Under the pieces are notes generated by a model that did not search any database, was not told the DNA's origin, and was given only the letters and a program-made list of their open reading frames with translations. A stretch of 64,000 nucleotides of DNA, from NCBI GenBank assembly GCA_944322095.1, contig CALUNU010000012.1:1-64000 (forward strand). The letters are read 5' to 3'. The stretch's first letter is position 1. Each line of letters opens with the position of its first letter. Both the position numbers and the translations under genes were made by a program. Source of the DNA: an uncultured Alloprevotella sp. GTDB taxonomy: Bacteria; Bacteroidota; Bacteroidia; Bacteroidales; Bacteroidaceae. Positions 38,596 through 47,347 of the stretch are shown here, in pieces.

Positions 38596-39281
38596 AAATC
38601 TCTGATGTTAAGAATGTTGTACGAAATGCCACGGTCGTATGCGTCCTCGCCCTCGATGCGTTTGAGCCGGCGCACGACGCGCGTGGTGAGCGGCAGCACG
38701 GCAGCCTCGTAGAGCGTTTTGAGCACCACCTGCGAAAGCATCATGGCCGGCAGCGTGGCCCAGGGAACGACCCCTCCGAGCGCGACGGGAAAGAAGATGA
38801 GCGAGTCCACCGCCTCGCCCGCCACGGTCGAAGCCATGGCACGCAGCGCAAAGCCGCGTCCGGCTGTCTGCACCTTCATGACGCTCATGACGTAAGCGTT
38901 GATGAACGAGCCTGCCAGAAAGGCCGTGAACGAGCCGGCCGCGATGCGCGGCGCCAGGCCGAAGATGGCATGAAAGCCCGCCTCGCCCTGCCAGTAGGGT
39001 GCGGCGGGAAGCGCGTCGGCCGCCAGCCCGAAGAGCACGAACAGGAAGTTCATCGCGAAGCCCAGCCAGATGACCAGGCGCGCGCGGCGGAAGCCCCACA
39101 CCTCGACGAGGCAGTCGTTGATGATGTACGAAACGGGAAAAACGATGAGGCCGGCCGTCAGTTCGAGCGGGCCGATGGTCACTTGTTTGGTCTCCAACAA
39201 GTTGGCTGCTATCAGACATACACAAAACAACACCCCCAGCAGCATGAAGGGCATCGACACATACTGTTTCTTACTGTCCAT
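38592..39281 (-). CDS. yhhQ: Queuosine precursor transporter (YhhQ/QPTR family)
   Basis: A 229-residue integral membrane protein with about six helices. Family features are [60 protein letters not shown] and [15 protein letters not shown]. YhhQ imports preQ0 or preQ1. The cell therefore both makes (QueC, QueF) and may salvage precursor. I chose the ATG at 39281 because it begins the family-like [16 protein letters not shown]; the upstream codons lie across the promoter. Confidence 0.9.
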   Translation of the reverse strand: MDSKKQYVSMPFMLLGVLFCVCLIAANLLETKQVTIGPLELTAGLIVFPVSYIINDCLVEVWGFRRARLVIWLGFAMNFLFVLFGLAADALPAAPYWQGEAGFHAIFGLAPRIAAGSFTAFLAGSFINAYVMSVMKVQTAGRGFALRAMASTVAGEAVDSLIFFPVALGGVVPWATLPAMMLSQVVLKTLYEAAVLPLTTRVVRRLKRIEGEDAYDRGISYNILNIRDL

Positions 39282-39343
39282 TGGTTCTTGTTTTTTACGA
39301 GGTTCTGCAAGCACTCGGGCCCCGCCCGCCGGGCAGGGCGCTG

Positions 39344-39351
39344 CAAAATTA
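39344..39351 (-). promoter_or_regulatory. Predicted -7 element of the queuosine operon
   Basis: TAATTTTG on the minus strand, 62 bases before yhhQ. The region is shared with the divergent EamA gene, which has the same octamer at 39406-39413. Confidence 0.5.
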
Positions 39352-39405
39352 GGCATTTTCGGCGAAAAGAAGCCGCGCCGCCCGCCCCATTTGGCTGCGA
39401 GGCTG

Positions 39406-39413
39406 TAATTTTG
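39406..39413 (+). promoter_or_regulatory. Predicted -7 element of the EamA gene
   Basis: TAATTTTG lies 61 bases before the start. A TTTG occurs only 12 bases upstream, which is too close to be a standard -33. Confidence 0.45.
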
Positions 39414-39474
39414 CACTCCGGCGGCCACCCGCATGTGGCAGGCGCACCGCTTTTCAGCTGAAAACCGTAAGAAG

Positions 39475-40458
39475 ATGGATAAGCATGCTTTGAGCGGCCA
39501 TGTGTCGATGCTGGGGGCCAACGTGATGTGGGGCCTCATGTCGCCGCTGGCCAAGATGTTGTTTGTGGGGGGAGCTCTCACGCCGCTGGTGCTCACCGAT
39601 TTGCGCATTTTCGGAGCCATGGTGCTTTTCTGGCTCGTGTCGTTCTTCCAAAAGCCCGAGCATGTGCCTCACAAGGACATGCTGCGCCTTTTGGGCGCCT
39701 CGCTGCTGGCCATCGTGTTCAACCAGGGGGCGTTTATCTTCGGCGTGGGCCTCACCTCGCCCGCCAGCGCCTCCGTCATCACCACCAGCATGCCGCTTTG
39801 GGCCATGGTGCTGGCCGCCGTATTCCTGCGCGAGCCCGTCACGGGCAAGAAGGTGCTCGGCATAGCCTCCGGCGCCTCGGGGGCCCTCCTGCTCATCCTC
39901 GGCAGCAGCGCGGGCGGCTCTGCGGCCTCCGGCGGGGCCAACCCCGTGCTGGGCGACGTGCTCGTCCTCCTGGCACAGTTGAGCTATGCCTCCTACATCG
40001 TGCTCTATAAAGGCTTCGTGGCGCGCTATTCCCTCGTCACCATTATGAAATGGATGTTCACCTATGCCTTTATCTTCACCCTGCCGTTCTCTTACCGCTC
40101 GCTCCTTGCCACCCGCTGGGATCTGCTGGGCTGGGCCGACGTGGCGAGCATCCTTTTCATCGTGGCGGGAGCCACCTTCGGCAGCTACCTGCTCACCGTC
40201 GTGGGGCAAAAGACGCTGCGCCCAACCGTGGCCGGCATGTACAACTACGTGCAGCCCGTCGTGGCCGGCGTCGTGGCGCTCTGCTGGGGGCTCGACACGT
40301 TCAACGTCGTCAAGGGGCTTGCCGTCGCCCTCATCTTCTGCGGCGTGTGGCTCGTCACGGCCAGCCGCAGCCGCAGCGAAATGGAGGCCTGCAAGGCCCG
40401 CCGGGCAACCCCGGACGGCAGCACGCTCTCTTCGCCGTCGGGGCGCGCCGACGGCTGA
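39475..40458 (+). CDS. EamA/DMT-family transporter
   Basis: A 327-residue membrane protein with ten hydrophobic helices in two EamA repeats. ANVMWGLMSPLAKMLF begins the first, PASASVITTSMPLWAMVLAAVFLREPVT ends it, and TVAGMYNYVQPVVAGVVALCWG ends the second. DMT transporters export or import small metabolites such as amino acids; the substrate is not readable. It is divergent from the queuosine operon and could be regulated together with it. A strong hairpin follows. Confidence 0.87.
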   Translation: MDKHALSGHVSMLGANVMWGLMSPLAKMLFVGGALTPLVLTDLRIFGAMVLFWLVSFFQKPEHVPHKDMLRLLGASLLAIVFNQGAFIFGVGLTSPASASVITTSMPLWAMVLAAVFLREPVTGKKVLGIASGASGALLLILGSSAGGSAASGGANPVLGDVLVLLAQLSYASYIVLYKGFVARYSLVTIMKWMFTYAFIFTLPFSYRSLLATRWDLLGWADVASILFIVAGATFGSYLLTVVGQKTLRPTVAGMYNYVQPVVAGVVALCWGLDTFNVVKGLAVALIFCGVWLVTASRSRSEMEACKARRATPDGSTLSSPSGRADG

Positions 40459-40497
40459 GAAAACAGATTTGCGTGGGGGCAACCGACGCTCTCCGCA

Positions 40498-40550
40498 CGA
40501 CAAAGCGGGCTGTCCCGGCCATGATGGCTCCGGGGCAGCCCGCTTTGTCG
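40498..40550. terminator. Terminator hairpin after EamA gene
   Basis: Arms of 21 bases (40498-40518 and 40530-40550) differ at one position. It separates the transporter gene from the convergent polysaccharide locus. There is no strong T-run. Confidence 0.7.
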
Positions 40551-40625
40551 TTCCGGGGCTCCACGCGGGCGTGCGGCAGGCCCGTTTGCCCGGAAATAGC
40601 CCCGCCGTGCACCGCGGTTTAGGCT

Positions 40626-40721
40626 TATAACCCTAAACAGTCGTCGATATCGGAAAGTTTTTCTGGGTATAACCCTAAAAAGTACCAGGTTTCGCGGAGT
40701 TTTTTGGGATATAGGCCGAAA
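40626..40721. repeat. Imperfect 42-bp tandem repeat, 2.3 units
   Basis: TATAACCCTAAA begins units at 40626 and 40668, and TATAGGCCGAAA begins a partial third at 40710. Within each full unit AGT follows the TAAA after one base, then GGA-GTTTTT-GG near the end. The spacing is exactly 42. It lies directly after the stop of the acetyltransferase-like gene. Confidence 0.7.
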
Positions 40722-40722
40722 C

Positions 40723-41191
40723 TCATTCCGCCGTGACGTCCCGTCCGCCCACGAGGATGCGCGGCTTGTGCATCACGACGACGGCATCGTCGGGCACGTC
40801 GGTCACGACGACGGCGCCCGCGCCTATTTTCACGTTGTTGCCGATGCGCACGGGCCCGATGATTTTGGCGCCGGCGCCTACAAAGACGTTATCACCGAGG
40901 ACGGGCGCGCCACCCCCCCCCGTTAACTTTTGTTACGAAATTGGAACCGATGGTGACGTGCTGCATGATGGTGCAGCCGCGGCCGATGACGCACGTGGTG
41001 GAGAGGAAAACGCCCGTCGGCTCGTGCGGGAAACGAACGGGGCCGCCGATGGCGGCGCCCAGGGGCAGCACCGAGCCGTGGAACACGCAGTAGAGAAAAT
41101 GGAGCGGGCGGAAAAGGGGGCAGCGCAGGGCAAGGCGGCGCAGGCGGTTGTAGTCGCCGCGCATGCCGAGGGTAAGGATGAGTTTCAGCAT
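40723..41191 (-). pseudogene. Hexapeptide serine acetyltransferase-like gene, frameshifted at a G9 run (possibly phase-off)
   Basis: The two reading frames together encode a left-handed beta-helix O-acetyltransferase of about 155 residues: MLKLILTLGMRGDYNRLRRL, then CVIGRGCTIMQHVTIGSNFV and, in the other frame, [20 protein letters not shown] and [15 protein letters not shown]. The join is a run of nine Cs on the plus strand (40913-40921), nine Gs on the coding strand. Eight or eleven Gs would restore one open frame. It is the last gene of the polysaccharide operon and probably acetylates a sugar. Either phase variation or a sequencing error could explain the shift. Confidence 0.75.
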
Positions 41192-41248
41192 GAGTTGTGT
41201 CTGTTTTATAGGATGAGGAAAGCGGGGCTTTGGGCCCCCTCCCTTTTT

Positions 41249-42334
41249 TTACGTATATCCGTGCCGCAGGCGCCACAGGCGGTGCCACACCTTGAAGAGG
41301 GGCGTGCAGAGCGTCTCGCCGGGATGGCTGCCCACGAAGCGCAGGTTGCGGCGGCACAGGCGGACGAAGCGGCCGAGGTCGCCCTCGTCGGGGCGCCGGC
41401 GCGTGCGCGGGTCGTCGTGGCCGAAGTTGCCGGCGAGCATCACCTCGCGCAGCAGGCGGCGGCCCCCGCGTTCGTCGGGCGGCAGGAGCAGGCGCTCTTT
41501 CGGCGTGGCAAAGACGCGGCCCAGCACGTACATCACGGCGCGCGCAAAGCCCGTGAGGCCCAGCCGGCTGAGCTCGCGCAGCGCGGCGCGGCGTTCGGCG
41601 TCGGTGCAGCCCGGGAGGAGCAGGTAGTGGTAGTCCATGAGCTGGCGCAGGCCGATGCCCTCGACGAAGAGGTGGCGGTAGACGTGCACCATCATGAAGA
41701 CCAGATTGAACGAACGTGTGGGAACGCACACGGAGCCGGCTCCTTCGGGCAGCTCCACCCGGCGTGAAAACTGCGCGGCGGCCTCGCGTCGGAAAAAGCG
41801 TTGCAGGCGGCGGTTGGCGCCCGGGCGGTTCATCCACGATGGGGTGAAGTGAACCTCTACGGCCACGTCGTCGAAGAACGGGCATTCCATGTGATGGTAA
41901 AAGGCCGGTTGCCCCGGAAACTCGCGGCGCAGCATGGCGAAGAGCTCCGCGCGCGGCGCGTCGGGCCACAGGTCGATGTCGCCCGGCATGCGCAGCAGCG
42001 GGTCGGGGTAGAGCAGGGCCACGCCCTGCCCCTTGAGCACGACGGAGCGCATGCCGCGGGCCGCAAAGCGGGCGGTGAGCCCGGCGGCGCGGCGGTTCAC
42101 GAGGCGGTTGGCGGCACGTATGCGCTCGCTTTCGGCCCACCATTCGAGGAGCAGGCGGCGCGGCGGCCGCTGCCCGTCGGGCAGGCGTCCGACGGTGGCA
42201 AACATGACGCCCGTCAGCGTCTGCCGCCGGGCTTGGCCGAGGGCCTCCTGCCATTCGGCTTCGGCCGCCGGACGTTCCAAGGCGGGGCGCGGGGCGTCCG
42301 TTTGCTGCAGGAGCTGGAAAAAGAGTGATGGCAT
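41249..42334 (-). CDS. Nucleotidyltransferase-fold protein (NTP_transf_5 family)
   Basis: A 361-residue soluble protein with the nucleotidyltransferase-fold core RSVVLKGQGVALLYPDPLLRMPGDIDLWP, where the D-x-D at DIDLW is the metal site. HHMECPFFDDVAVEVHF adds the third acidic position, and VHVYRHLFVEGIGLRQLMDY is typical of the family in polysaccharide loci. The biochemical role is not settled. I chose the ATG at 42334 (MPSLFFQLLQQ); an in-frame ATG at 42364 is possible. It follows wecG-like and precedes the frameshifted acetyltransferase. Confidence 0.8.
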   Translation of the reverse strand: MPSLFFQLLQQTDAPRPALERPAAEAEWQEALGQARRQTLTGVMFATVGRLPDGQRPPRRLLLEWWAESERIRAANRLVNRRAAGLTARFAARGMRSVVLKGQGVALLYPDPLLRMPGDIDLWPDAPRAELFAMLRREFPGQPAFYHHMECPFFDDVAVEVHFTPSWMNRPGANRRLQRFFRREAAAQFSRRVELPEGAGSVCVPTRSFNLVFMMVHVYRHLFVEGIGLRQLMDYHYLLLPGCTDAERRAALRELSRLGLTGFARAVMYVLGRVFATPKERLLLPPDERGGRRLLREVMLAGNFGHDDPRTRRRPDEGDLGRFVRLCRRNLRFVGSHPGETLCTPLFKVWHRLWRLRHGYT

Positions 42335-42458
42335 CTGTGGGGGAGGGTTTACGGTTGTGCCCATCGGTGGGAGCTGGCGGTCTTTCGCTTTCGTGCTGCG
42401 GTGGCGGAGCCGTTTGTGGCGGCCGTGTGGGGCGTGCGGGCGGCCATGGGCGGCTTGC

Positions 42459-43166
42459 TTATATTTTGCCGGCCTGTACGCGCAGCCAGAAGGTTACGAG
42501 ATGTATCTGCCGCTTGATGCGCGAGGGCTGGCGGAGGAGGCGGTAGAGGAATTCGAGGTTGTGGCGCACCCACCAGGCGGGGGCCCGTCTGACGGTGCCG
42601 ACGTAGACGTCGAAACTGCCGCCCAGGCCCTGATAGATGGCTGCGTGGCGCTCCATCATCTCCTCCATGAGGAGCTCCTGCCTGGGCGAACCCATGGCCA
42701 CGAACACGACGTCGGGCCGCCGGGCGGCGATGTCGGCCAGGAGGGCGGCCTTTTCGTCGTCGGTCTTCAGGTAGCCGTTTCGCCAGCCCGCGATGCGGAT
42801 GCCGGGGAAGTCGACGCGGAGCCGCTGCACGGTCTGTTCGATGACCTCCTGCCGTCCTCCGACGAGGTAGAACGTCTTGCCTTGCGGGGCCAGGGCGGCT
42901 ACGATTTTCAGCCAGAGCTCGCAGCCCGGCAGCTTCACGGCTCCGGTGTGTCCGTGCTTGCGCAGGGCCATCACGGCGCCCGCCCCGTCGCAGTAGCCGA
43001 TGTTGCGGTTGATGATGTCGCGCGTCTGGGGCGTGGCATGCAGTATCTTTTCGGCGTTGATGGCCACAAGGATGCCCTTGCGCCCGCTGACGTAGTGCAG
43101 CAATTCGTCGAACGACGTGAAGGGGTGAACCAGCACGCCGTTGAGGCTTACTCTGTCGTCTTGCAT
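42459..43166 (-). CDS. WecB/TagA/CpsF-family glycosyltransferase (WecG-like)
   Basis: A 235-residue GT26 enzyme. Motifs are LVAINAEKILHATPQTRDIINR, CDGAGAVMALRKHGHTGAVKLPG (TagA-type active-site DG region), FYLVGGRQEVIEQ, DVVFVAMGSPRQELLMEEMM and GGSFDVYVGTVRRAPAWW. WecG transfers ManNAcA to lipid-linked GlcNAc and TagA transfers ManNAc; with wecB and wecC in the locus a ManNAcA transfer is the best guess. Its start overlaps the preceding gene. Confidence 0.92.
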   Translation of the reverse strand: MQDDRVSLNGVLVHPFTSFDELLHYVSGRKGILVAINAEKILHATPQTRDIINRNIGYCDGAGAVMALRKHGHTGAVKLPGCELWLKIVAALAPQGKTFYLVGGRQEVIEQTVQRLRVDFPGIRIAGWRNGYLKTDDEKAALLADIAARRPDVVFVAMGSPRQELLMEEMMERHAAIYQGLGGSFDVYVGTVRRAPAWWVRHNLEFLYRLLRQPSRIKRQIHLVTFWLRVQAGKI

Positions 43167-44356
43167 AAGCTGAGGATGTAATGCGATAACGCGTTAAACA
43201 TAAAGGCGTTGCTCCAACGCATGTAGGGTATCTTCGACGAGATGCCCGGCTTGAGCTGGTAGTAGAAATAGCCGCGGGGCGACTGCATGTGCGCCAGCGT
43301 CCAGCGCAGCACGCGGCGCGCCAGGTCGGCGTGCTCCTCGAAACGGCCGAGGCGCGCGAGCGTGACGAAGAGCTGGCCGGGGCAGTGGATGTCGACGGGC
43401 CAGCGGCGGTCGTGGTAGTACTTGGGGCAGCCGTCGGGCTCGAAGAAATGGTCCACGTAAAAGCGGAAGCCGCGCTCCATGGCGTCGTGGAACGACCGGT
43501 CGCCGGTGGCCTGCTCGTAGGTGGCCAGGGCGTCGAGGTTGTAGCCCGTGTGGAAACTGTCGATCCACCCCTGTACGGGCAGCAGGCCGTACACCCACGA
43601 GCCGTCCTTGGCCTGGCCGCGGCAGCAGGCCTCCACCGAGGCGCGGGCCGCCGTGAGGCAGTCGGCTGAGGCGCCGTAGCTGTGGCACAGGGCCAGCAGC
43701 TTGCTGCCCAGAAGCGAGGCGTTGTAGACCGTGTCGTTGCCCGGCAGCGGGCTGTACGAGAAGAGGAAACCACCCGGCGCCGGCGAGCGGTGCAGGTCGG
43801 TGAGCACGAAGCGGGCCGACGAGAGCACGGCCTCGCGGTAGGCCTCTCGCCGGGTGAGCTCGTAGGCGTCGAACAGGGCCGAGGCGCAAAAGCACGTGGC
43901 CACCACCGTGGGCGTGCCCTTGGGGAAGAGGAAGAGGCGGCGCGCCTGCCAGTCGAAGTTGTAGCCCCAGCAGCTGCCCGAGTAGCCGGGCGAACGCAGC
44001 GAGAGCAGCAGCTGCGCCAGTTCGTCGATGCGCCGGGTGAGCTCGTCGGCCGTGCCCAGCTCACGGGCCAGCTCGGGGCGGGCCTTGACGGCACGCAGCA
44101 GGTTGCAGTAGCCGCTGAGGAAGAGCCCGATGCCCTTGGCGTTATACTCCTTGGGCACGAGCGCCAGCCGGCGCAGGTTCACCGGGCAGCGCTTGAAGCC
44201 CTGAATGACCACGAGGCGGCACAGCGCCGACCGTTTCAGCAGCGGCAGCGCCTGGAAGAGCCGCGAGTTGAGCCCGTCGTAAGGATCCCAGCCGCGGAAG
44301 TCCTCCCGCTCGCAGTAACGGCGCAGGCGGGCGAAGGCAGAAAGGAGTTCTTGCAT
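43148..44356 (-). CDS. Alpha/alpha-toroid protein of a polysaccharide locus
   Basis: A 402-residue soluble protein with many helices and repeated motifs such as GYNFDWQARRLFLFPKGTPTVVATCF, GSWVYGLLPVQGWIDSFHTGYNLDAL and YYHDRRWPVDIHCPGQLFVTLARLG, which suggest a six-hairpin (alpha/alpha)6 toroid seen in glycoside hydrolases, lyases and C5-epimerases. Similar genes occur in Bacteroidales surface-glycan loci without a known reaction. An epimerase or a polymer-trimming enzyme are candidates. Confidence 0.65.
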   Translation of the reverse strand: MQELLSAFARLRRYCEREDFRGWDPYDGLNSRLFQALPLLKRSALCRLVVIQGFKRCPVNLRRLALVPKEYNAKGIGLFLSGYCNLLRAVKARPELARELGTADELTRRIDELAQLLLSLRSPGYSGSCWGYNFDWQARRLFLFPKGTPTVVATCFCASALFDAYELTRREAYREAVLSSARFVLTDLHRSPAPGGFLFSYSPLPGNDTVYNASLLGSKLLALCHSYGASADCLTAARASVEACCRGQAKDGSWVYGLLPVQGWIDSFHTGYNLDALATYEQATGDRSFHDAMERGFRFYVDHFFEPDGCPKYYHDRRWPVDIHCPGQLFVTLARLGRFEEHADLARRVLRWTLAHMQSPRGYFYYQLKPGISSKIPYMRWSNAFMFNALSHYILSLCKTTE

Positions 44357-44372
44357 GGTGAGAGTGAGGATG

Positions 44373-44839
44373 TCAGTTGTTGTCTGTGGCTTGTTTTTCT
44401 TTTCCGACGTCGTTGCGATAGTGCAGGAGTTTGGCCGGGACGCCGGCCACGACGGCGTTGTCCGGGACGGGTTTGTTTACGACGGCGTTGGCTCCGACGA
44501 TGGCGTTTTCGCCCACACGGATGCCTCCGAACACGATGGAGCCTTTGCAGATGCGTGCATGGTTGCATATTGTGGGAACGCCCGGGTATTTGGAATTACC
44601 CCCCCCCCTATTGTAACTTGCTGTCCGATAGATACATAGTCGCCAATCCATGCTTTCGAATGGACGATGACGCCCACGCCGCCATAGCCGAAAGTCGTGC
44701 CCTTGCCGATATGGGCTTGGTAAGGGATCTTGCTATTGTAGATGAGGAAGATGAGCAGCGTGATGAGCTTCGGGAGAAAAGGCACGTGGTGCAGATAGAG
44801 CCAGCGTGCGATACGGTAAAAGTAAATGGCGTTGAGCAT
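44373..44839 (-). pseudogene. Serine acetyltransferase-like gene, frameshifted at a G10 run (possibly phase-off)
   Basis: Two frames join into a hexapeptide acetyltransferase of about 154 residues: MLNAIYFYRIARWLYLHHVPF, hydrophobic stretch, then GYGGVGVIVHSKAWIGDYVSIGQQVTIGG and, after the shift, SKYPGVPTICNHARICKGSIVFGG and GANAVVNKPVPDNAVVAGVPAKLL. The shift is at ten Cs on the plus strand (44599-44608). Eight or eleven Gs on the coding strand restore the frame. It lies 10 bases after the CapK-like gene. The tract is in the same loop as in the acetyltransferase at 40723. Confidence 0.75.
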
Positions 44840-44849
44840 GAAATGCAGA

Positions 44850-46193
44850 TTAATTGTTGAGTGTGCTGATGAGAGGTAAGAATTTTCCATTTGGCTGGTA
44901 TTCCAGCCGGTCAACATATTGAATGTTTATTTTGGCTTCCGCCCCCATGGCTTCTTGATGAAAATGTAGCAGGAACAGTTCATCTTCGGCTGAGAAAGAT
45001 TCGTTGCGGATGATGCGAACAGTGAGTTCTCCTTTTTTTGTTTGAGCGTATTGTAGTCCGTCGATATGTTCGTAAACCTTGCCGTGGAGGTTCAGCGCAG
45101 TCAGCGAAGTTGTTGTTCCGTCGGCTTTGTAAATTAAGGATTTTTCCCTTCGTCCCTGTACACCGTTAAGGTAACGGTATTTTTTTCCATGGACGTTGCA
45201 AGAAGAGTCGGCGTATGACGAAAAGTCACCGGTTCTGTATCGGATGAGGGGCATGAGACGGTTGATGAATGTAGTTCCCACTAATTCTCCTGCTTCTCTT
45301 GCGTTTTTGATGACCTTGCCGGCTGTGTTTACCAATTCGCAATATCCATAGTTTTCTTCAATATGGTACAAGGAACTATGAGGGCAATTCCCCGCCATAA
45401 TTAGCTTTTCGCTGTGTCCGTATGATGAATATATTTTGATATGTAGTTCGTTTTCGATGAAGAAACGTTGTTCATTGGTTACGCCTTCTGAGGTGAGGAT
45501 GCAAAGACGTATAAACGACGTGTCAAGGCTTTGCCTATGGCAGAGTTTTAAAAATTGATAGGCGGCGGAAGGATAGGCGTGCAAGTATTTGACGCCATAT
45601 ATCTTCATGGTATGCAGACATCGTTTTGCATAGGGGGCTGACATGCGGAAAGCGTCGAATATGATTTCCCGAAGAATAGGGTTTATCATGTAGTTACGCT
45701 TCTCGGGTAAATGATGATTGCGTATGACAGCCCGTGCATCATAATGCCACCCGAACCATTCCAGTTCTTTGTGCCAAAACGCCATGGAGTGGGCATAGCG
45801 ATTTTGAGGCAGAACGAGTTTAAGTGGTTTTCCACTGGTACCTCCTGTGGTTCCCGTCACGCTCCGAAGCAAGTTGGCCCCATCAGCTTGAAATTCGTCC
45901 CAATGAGCCATGACTTCATCTTTGTCGATAAAGTTTATCTCCCGTTCAAATTCAGCTATCGACCGTATGGAAAGCCCTTTGTATCGTTTGCGGTAATAAG
46001 GAACGTTCGCAATGGAGAAGTTCACTATATCACACAGCTTTTTTTCGGGGTCTCCATCGTCAATGTGTGTAAGAATCTTTTTGTACTCTTTTCCATACAC
46101 CAGCGGGCCGAAGACGTTCAGCTTCAGCAGGGGGACGGTGAGCCAGTTGGGCCACTTGGGTAACTCCGTTTTGATGTAATCTGCGAGGTTCAT
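44850..46193 (-). CDS. CapK-like adenylate-forming enzyme
   Basis: A 447-residue protein related to phenylacetate-CoA ligase and CapK of capsule loci. The nucleotide-binding loop is VTGTTGGTSGKPLKLVL; LTSEGVTNEQRFFIE, SSYGHSEKLIMAG and MPLIRYRTGDFSSYAD are further adenylation motifs. The start is ATG 46193, which overlaps the stop of the upstream glycosyltransferase gene. Composition is more AT-rich than the flanks, pointing to a different origin from its neighbours. It may activate an acyl or amino group for glycan modification. Confidence 0.85.
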   Translation of the reverse strand: MNLADYIKTELPKWPNWLTVPLLKLNVFGPLVYGKEYKKILTHIDDGDPEKKLCDIVNFSIANVPYYRKRYKGLSIRSIAEFEREINFIDKDEVMAHWDEFQADGANLLRSVTGTTGGTSGKPLKLVLPQNRYAHSMAFWHKELEWFGWHYDARAVIRNHHLPEKRNYMINPILREIIFDAFRMSAPYAKRCLHTMKIYGVKYLHAYPSAAYQFLKLCHRQSLDTSFIRLCILTSEGVTNEQRFFIENELHIKIYSSYGHSEKLIMAGNCPHSSLYHIEENYGYCELVNTAGKVIKNAREAGELVGTTFINRLMPLIRYRTGDFSSYADSSCNVHGKKYRYLNGVQGRREKSLIYKADGTTTSLTALNLHGKVYEHIDGLQYAQTKKGELTVRIIRNESFSAEDELFLLHFHQEAMGAEAKINIQYVDRLEYQPNGKFLPLISTLNN

Positions 46194-47254
46194 GCGGGTT
46201 CGTTTAAAAGTTCGGTGTAGAGGCGGGTGAGCTCCCGCTCGATGTTTTCGGGGAGGTAGGGCTGCACCTTCTGCCACGACGCCTCGCCCATGCGCCGTCG
46301 CAGCGGGGCGTCAGCCACGAGGCGGGCGATGGCGTCGGAGAGCGCGGTGACGTTGCCCGGCTCGACGAGGAGGCCGTTGTCGGCGCCGACTATCTCAGGG
46401 ATGCCGCCTACGGGGGTGGCTAGGATGGGCAGGCGGTGGCTCATGGCTTCGAGCACGGAGATGGGCAGCCCCTCGATGTAAGAGGGCAGTACGAAAAAAT
46501 CGGCCCGGTTGAGCAAAGTAGTCTTTTTCGGGCCGTCCACCCATCCTTCCATCGCAAAGCACTTGTCGAGCCCGGCGCGGTGGATGGCGGCTTCCGTTTC
46601 CGCTTCCTCGCCGCTGCCACCTATGTGTACGGTGAGGCGGTTGCGCACCTCTTGTGGAAGGGCTACTACGGCATCGACGAGATCGTAGATGCCTTTCTCG
46701 CGACAAAGACGGCCGAGAAACAGAGCATGGATGCGTCCGTCGGGCAACGCATTCTGTATATGGGGCGGCTCGACGATGTTGTGGACGATGGCAACGTTTT
46801 TATATCCCAATGTGGTTGAAAAATAGTTGCGCCAGTCTTCGGAAAGAGTTACGATACAGTCGGTACGGTTGAGCACACGGCGGACGAAAGCTTTGTTTTG
46901 CTCTCTGTATTCGCGGAAACCGCCACCGTGTATGTGGAGAACGACTTTTTTCCCCATCCATCGGGCCAGAGAAACGTAGAGCGCCGAACGGCGGAAGCTG
47001 TTGTAGGAGGCGGTGTGGATGTGGACGATTTTCAGCCGCCGGTCCGTAAGCGCTCGTCCCGCCAGCGCGGCGAGCCCGCCCACGGCCTGCCACATCTTGC
47101 GCAGACGCCCGCCCCCGCCGGAGTTGCAAACGAAGCGGAAACGGGGAAAAACGTACGTGGCATAGCTGTTGAGCACCTGCGCCACGCCGCCCCGCGGCCG
47201 CCGGTAGGCACACCCGACAGTAAGCACGCGCCGGGAAAGGTTTTCTGAGAGCAT
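46190..47254 (-). CDS. Family 4 glycosyltransferase
   Basis: A 354-residue GT-B enzyme with an N-terminal acceptor half (LTVGCAYRRPRGGVAQVLNSYA, HTASYNSFRRSALY, VVLHIHGGGF) and a C-terminal donor half with ALFLGRLCREKGIYDLVDA, FFVLPSYIEGLPISVLEAMS and LATPVGGIPEIV, where the EGLPISVLEAM motif carries the E-x7-E nucleotide-sugar site. The sugar is not known. It directly precedes the CapK-like gene. Confidence 0.92.
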   Translation of the reverse strand: MLSENLSRRVLTVGCAYRRPRGGVAQVLNSYATYVFPRFRFVCNSGGGGRLRKMWQAVGGLAALAGRALTDRRLKIVHIHTASYNSFRRSALYVSLARWMGKKVVLHIHGGGFREYREQNKAFVRRVLNRTDCIVTLSEDWRNYFSTTLGYKNVAIVHNIVEPPHIQNALPDGRIHALFLGRLCREKGIYDLVDAVVALPQEVRNRLTVHIGGSGEEAETEAAIHRAGLDKCFAMEGWVDGPKKTTLLNRADFFVLPSYIEGLPISVLEAMSHRLPILATPVGGIPEIVGADNGLLVEPGNVTALSDAIARLVADAPLRRRMGEASWQKVQPYLPENIERELTRLYTELLNEPA

Positions 47255-47347
47255 GGGAGAGATTATGGTTGAGGTAGTTCTGCTTTAGCCAAGTCGATGT
47301 TTTTCAGCGTGCGTTCGAATGCATCTTAAAAACACTCCATGGCTGAT

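Noticed and set aside
37043..38600. preQ1 riboswitch in the queuosine operon
   Set aside because: No aptamer-like stem-loop with an A-rich tail is seen ahead of yhhQ, queC or queF.
40626..40721. CRISPR array
   Set aside because: The units are imperfect throughout and there are no distinct spacers or cas genes.
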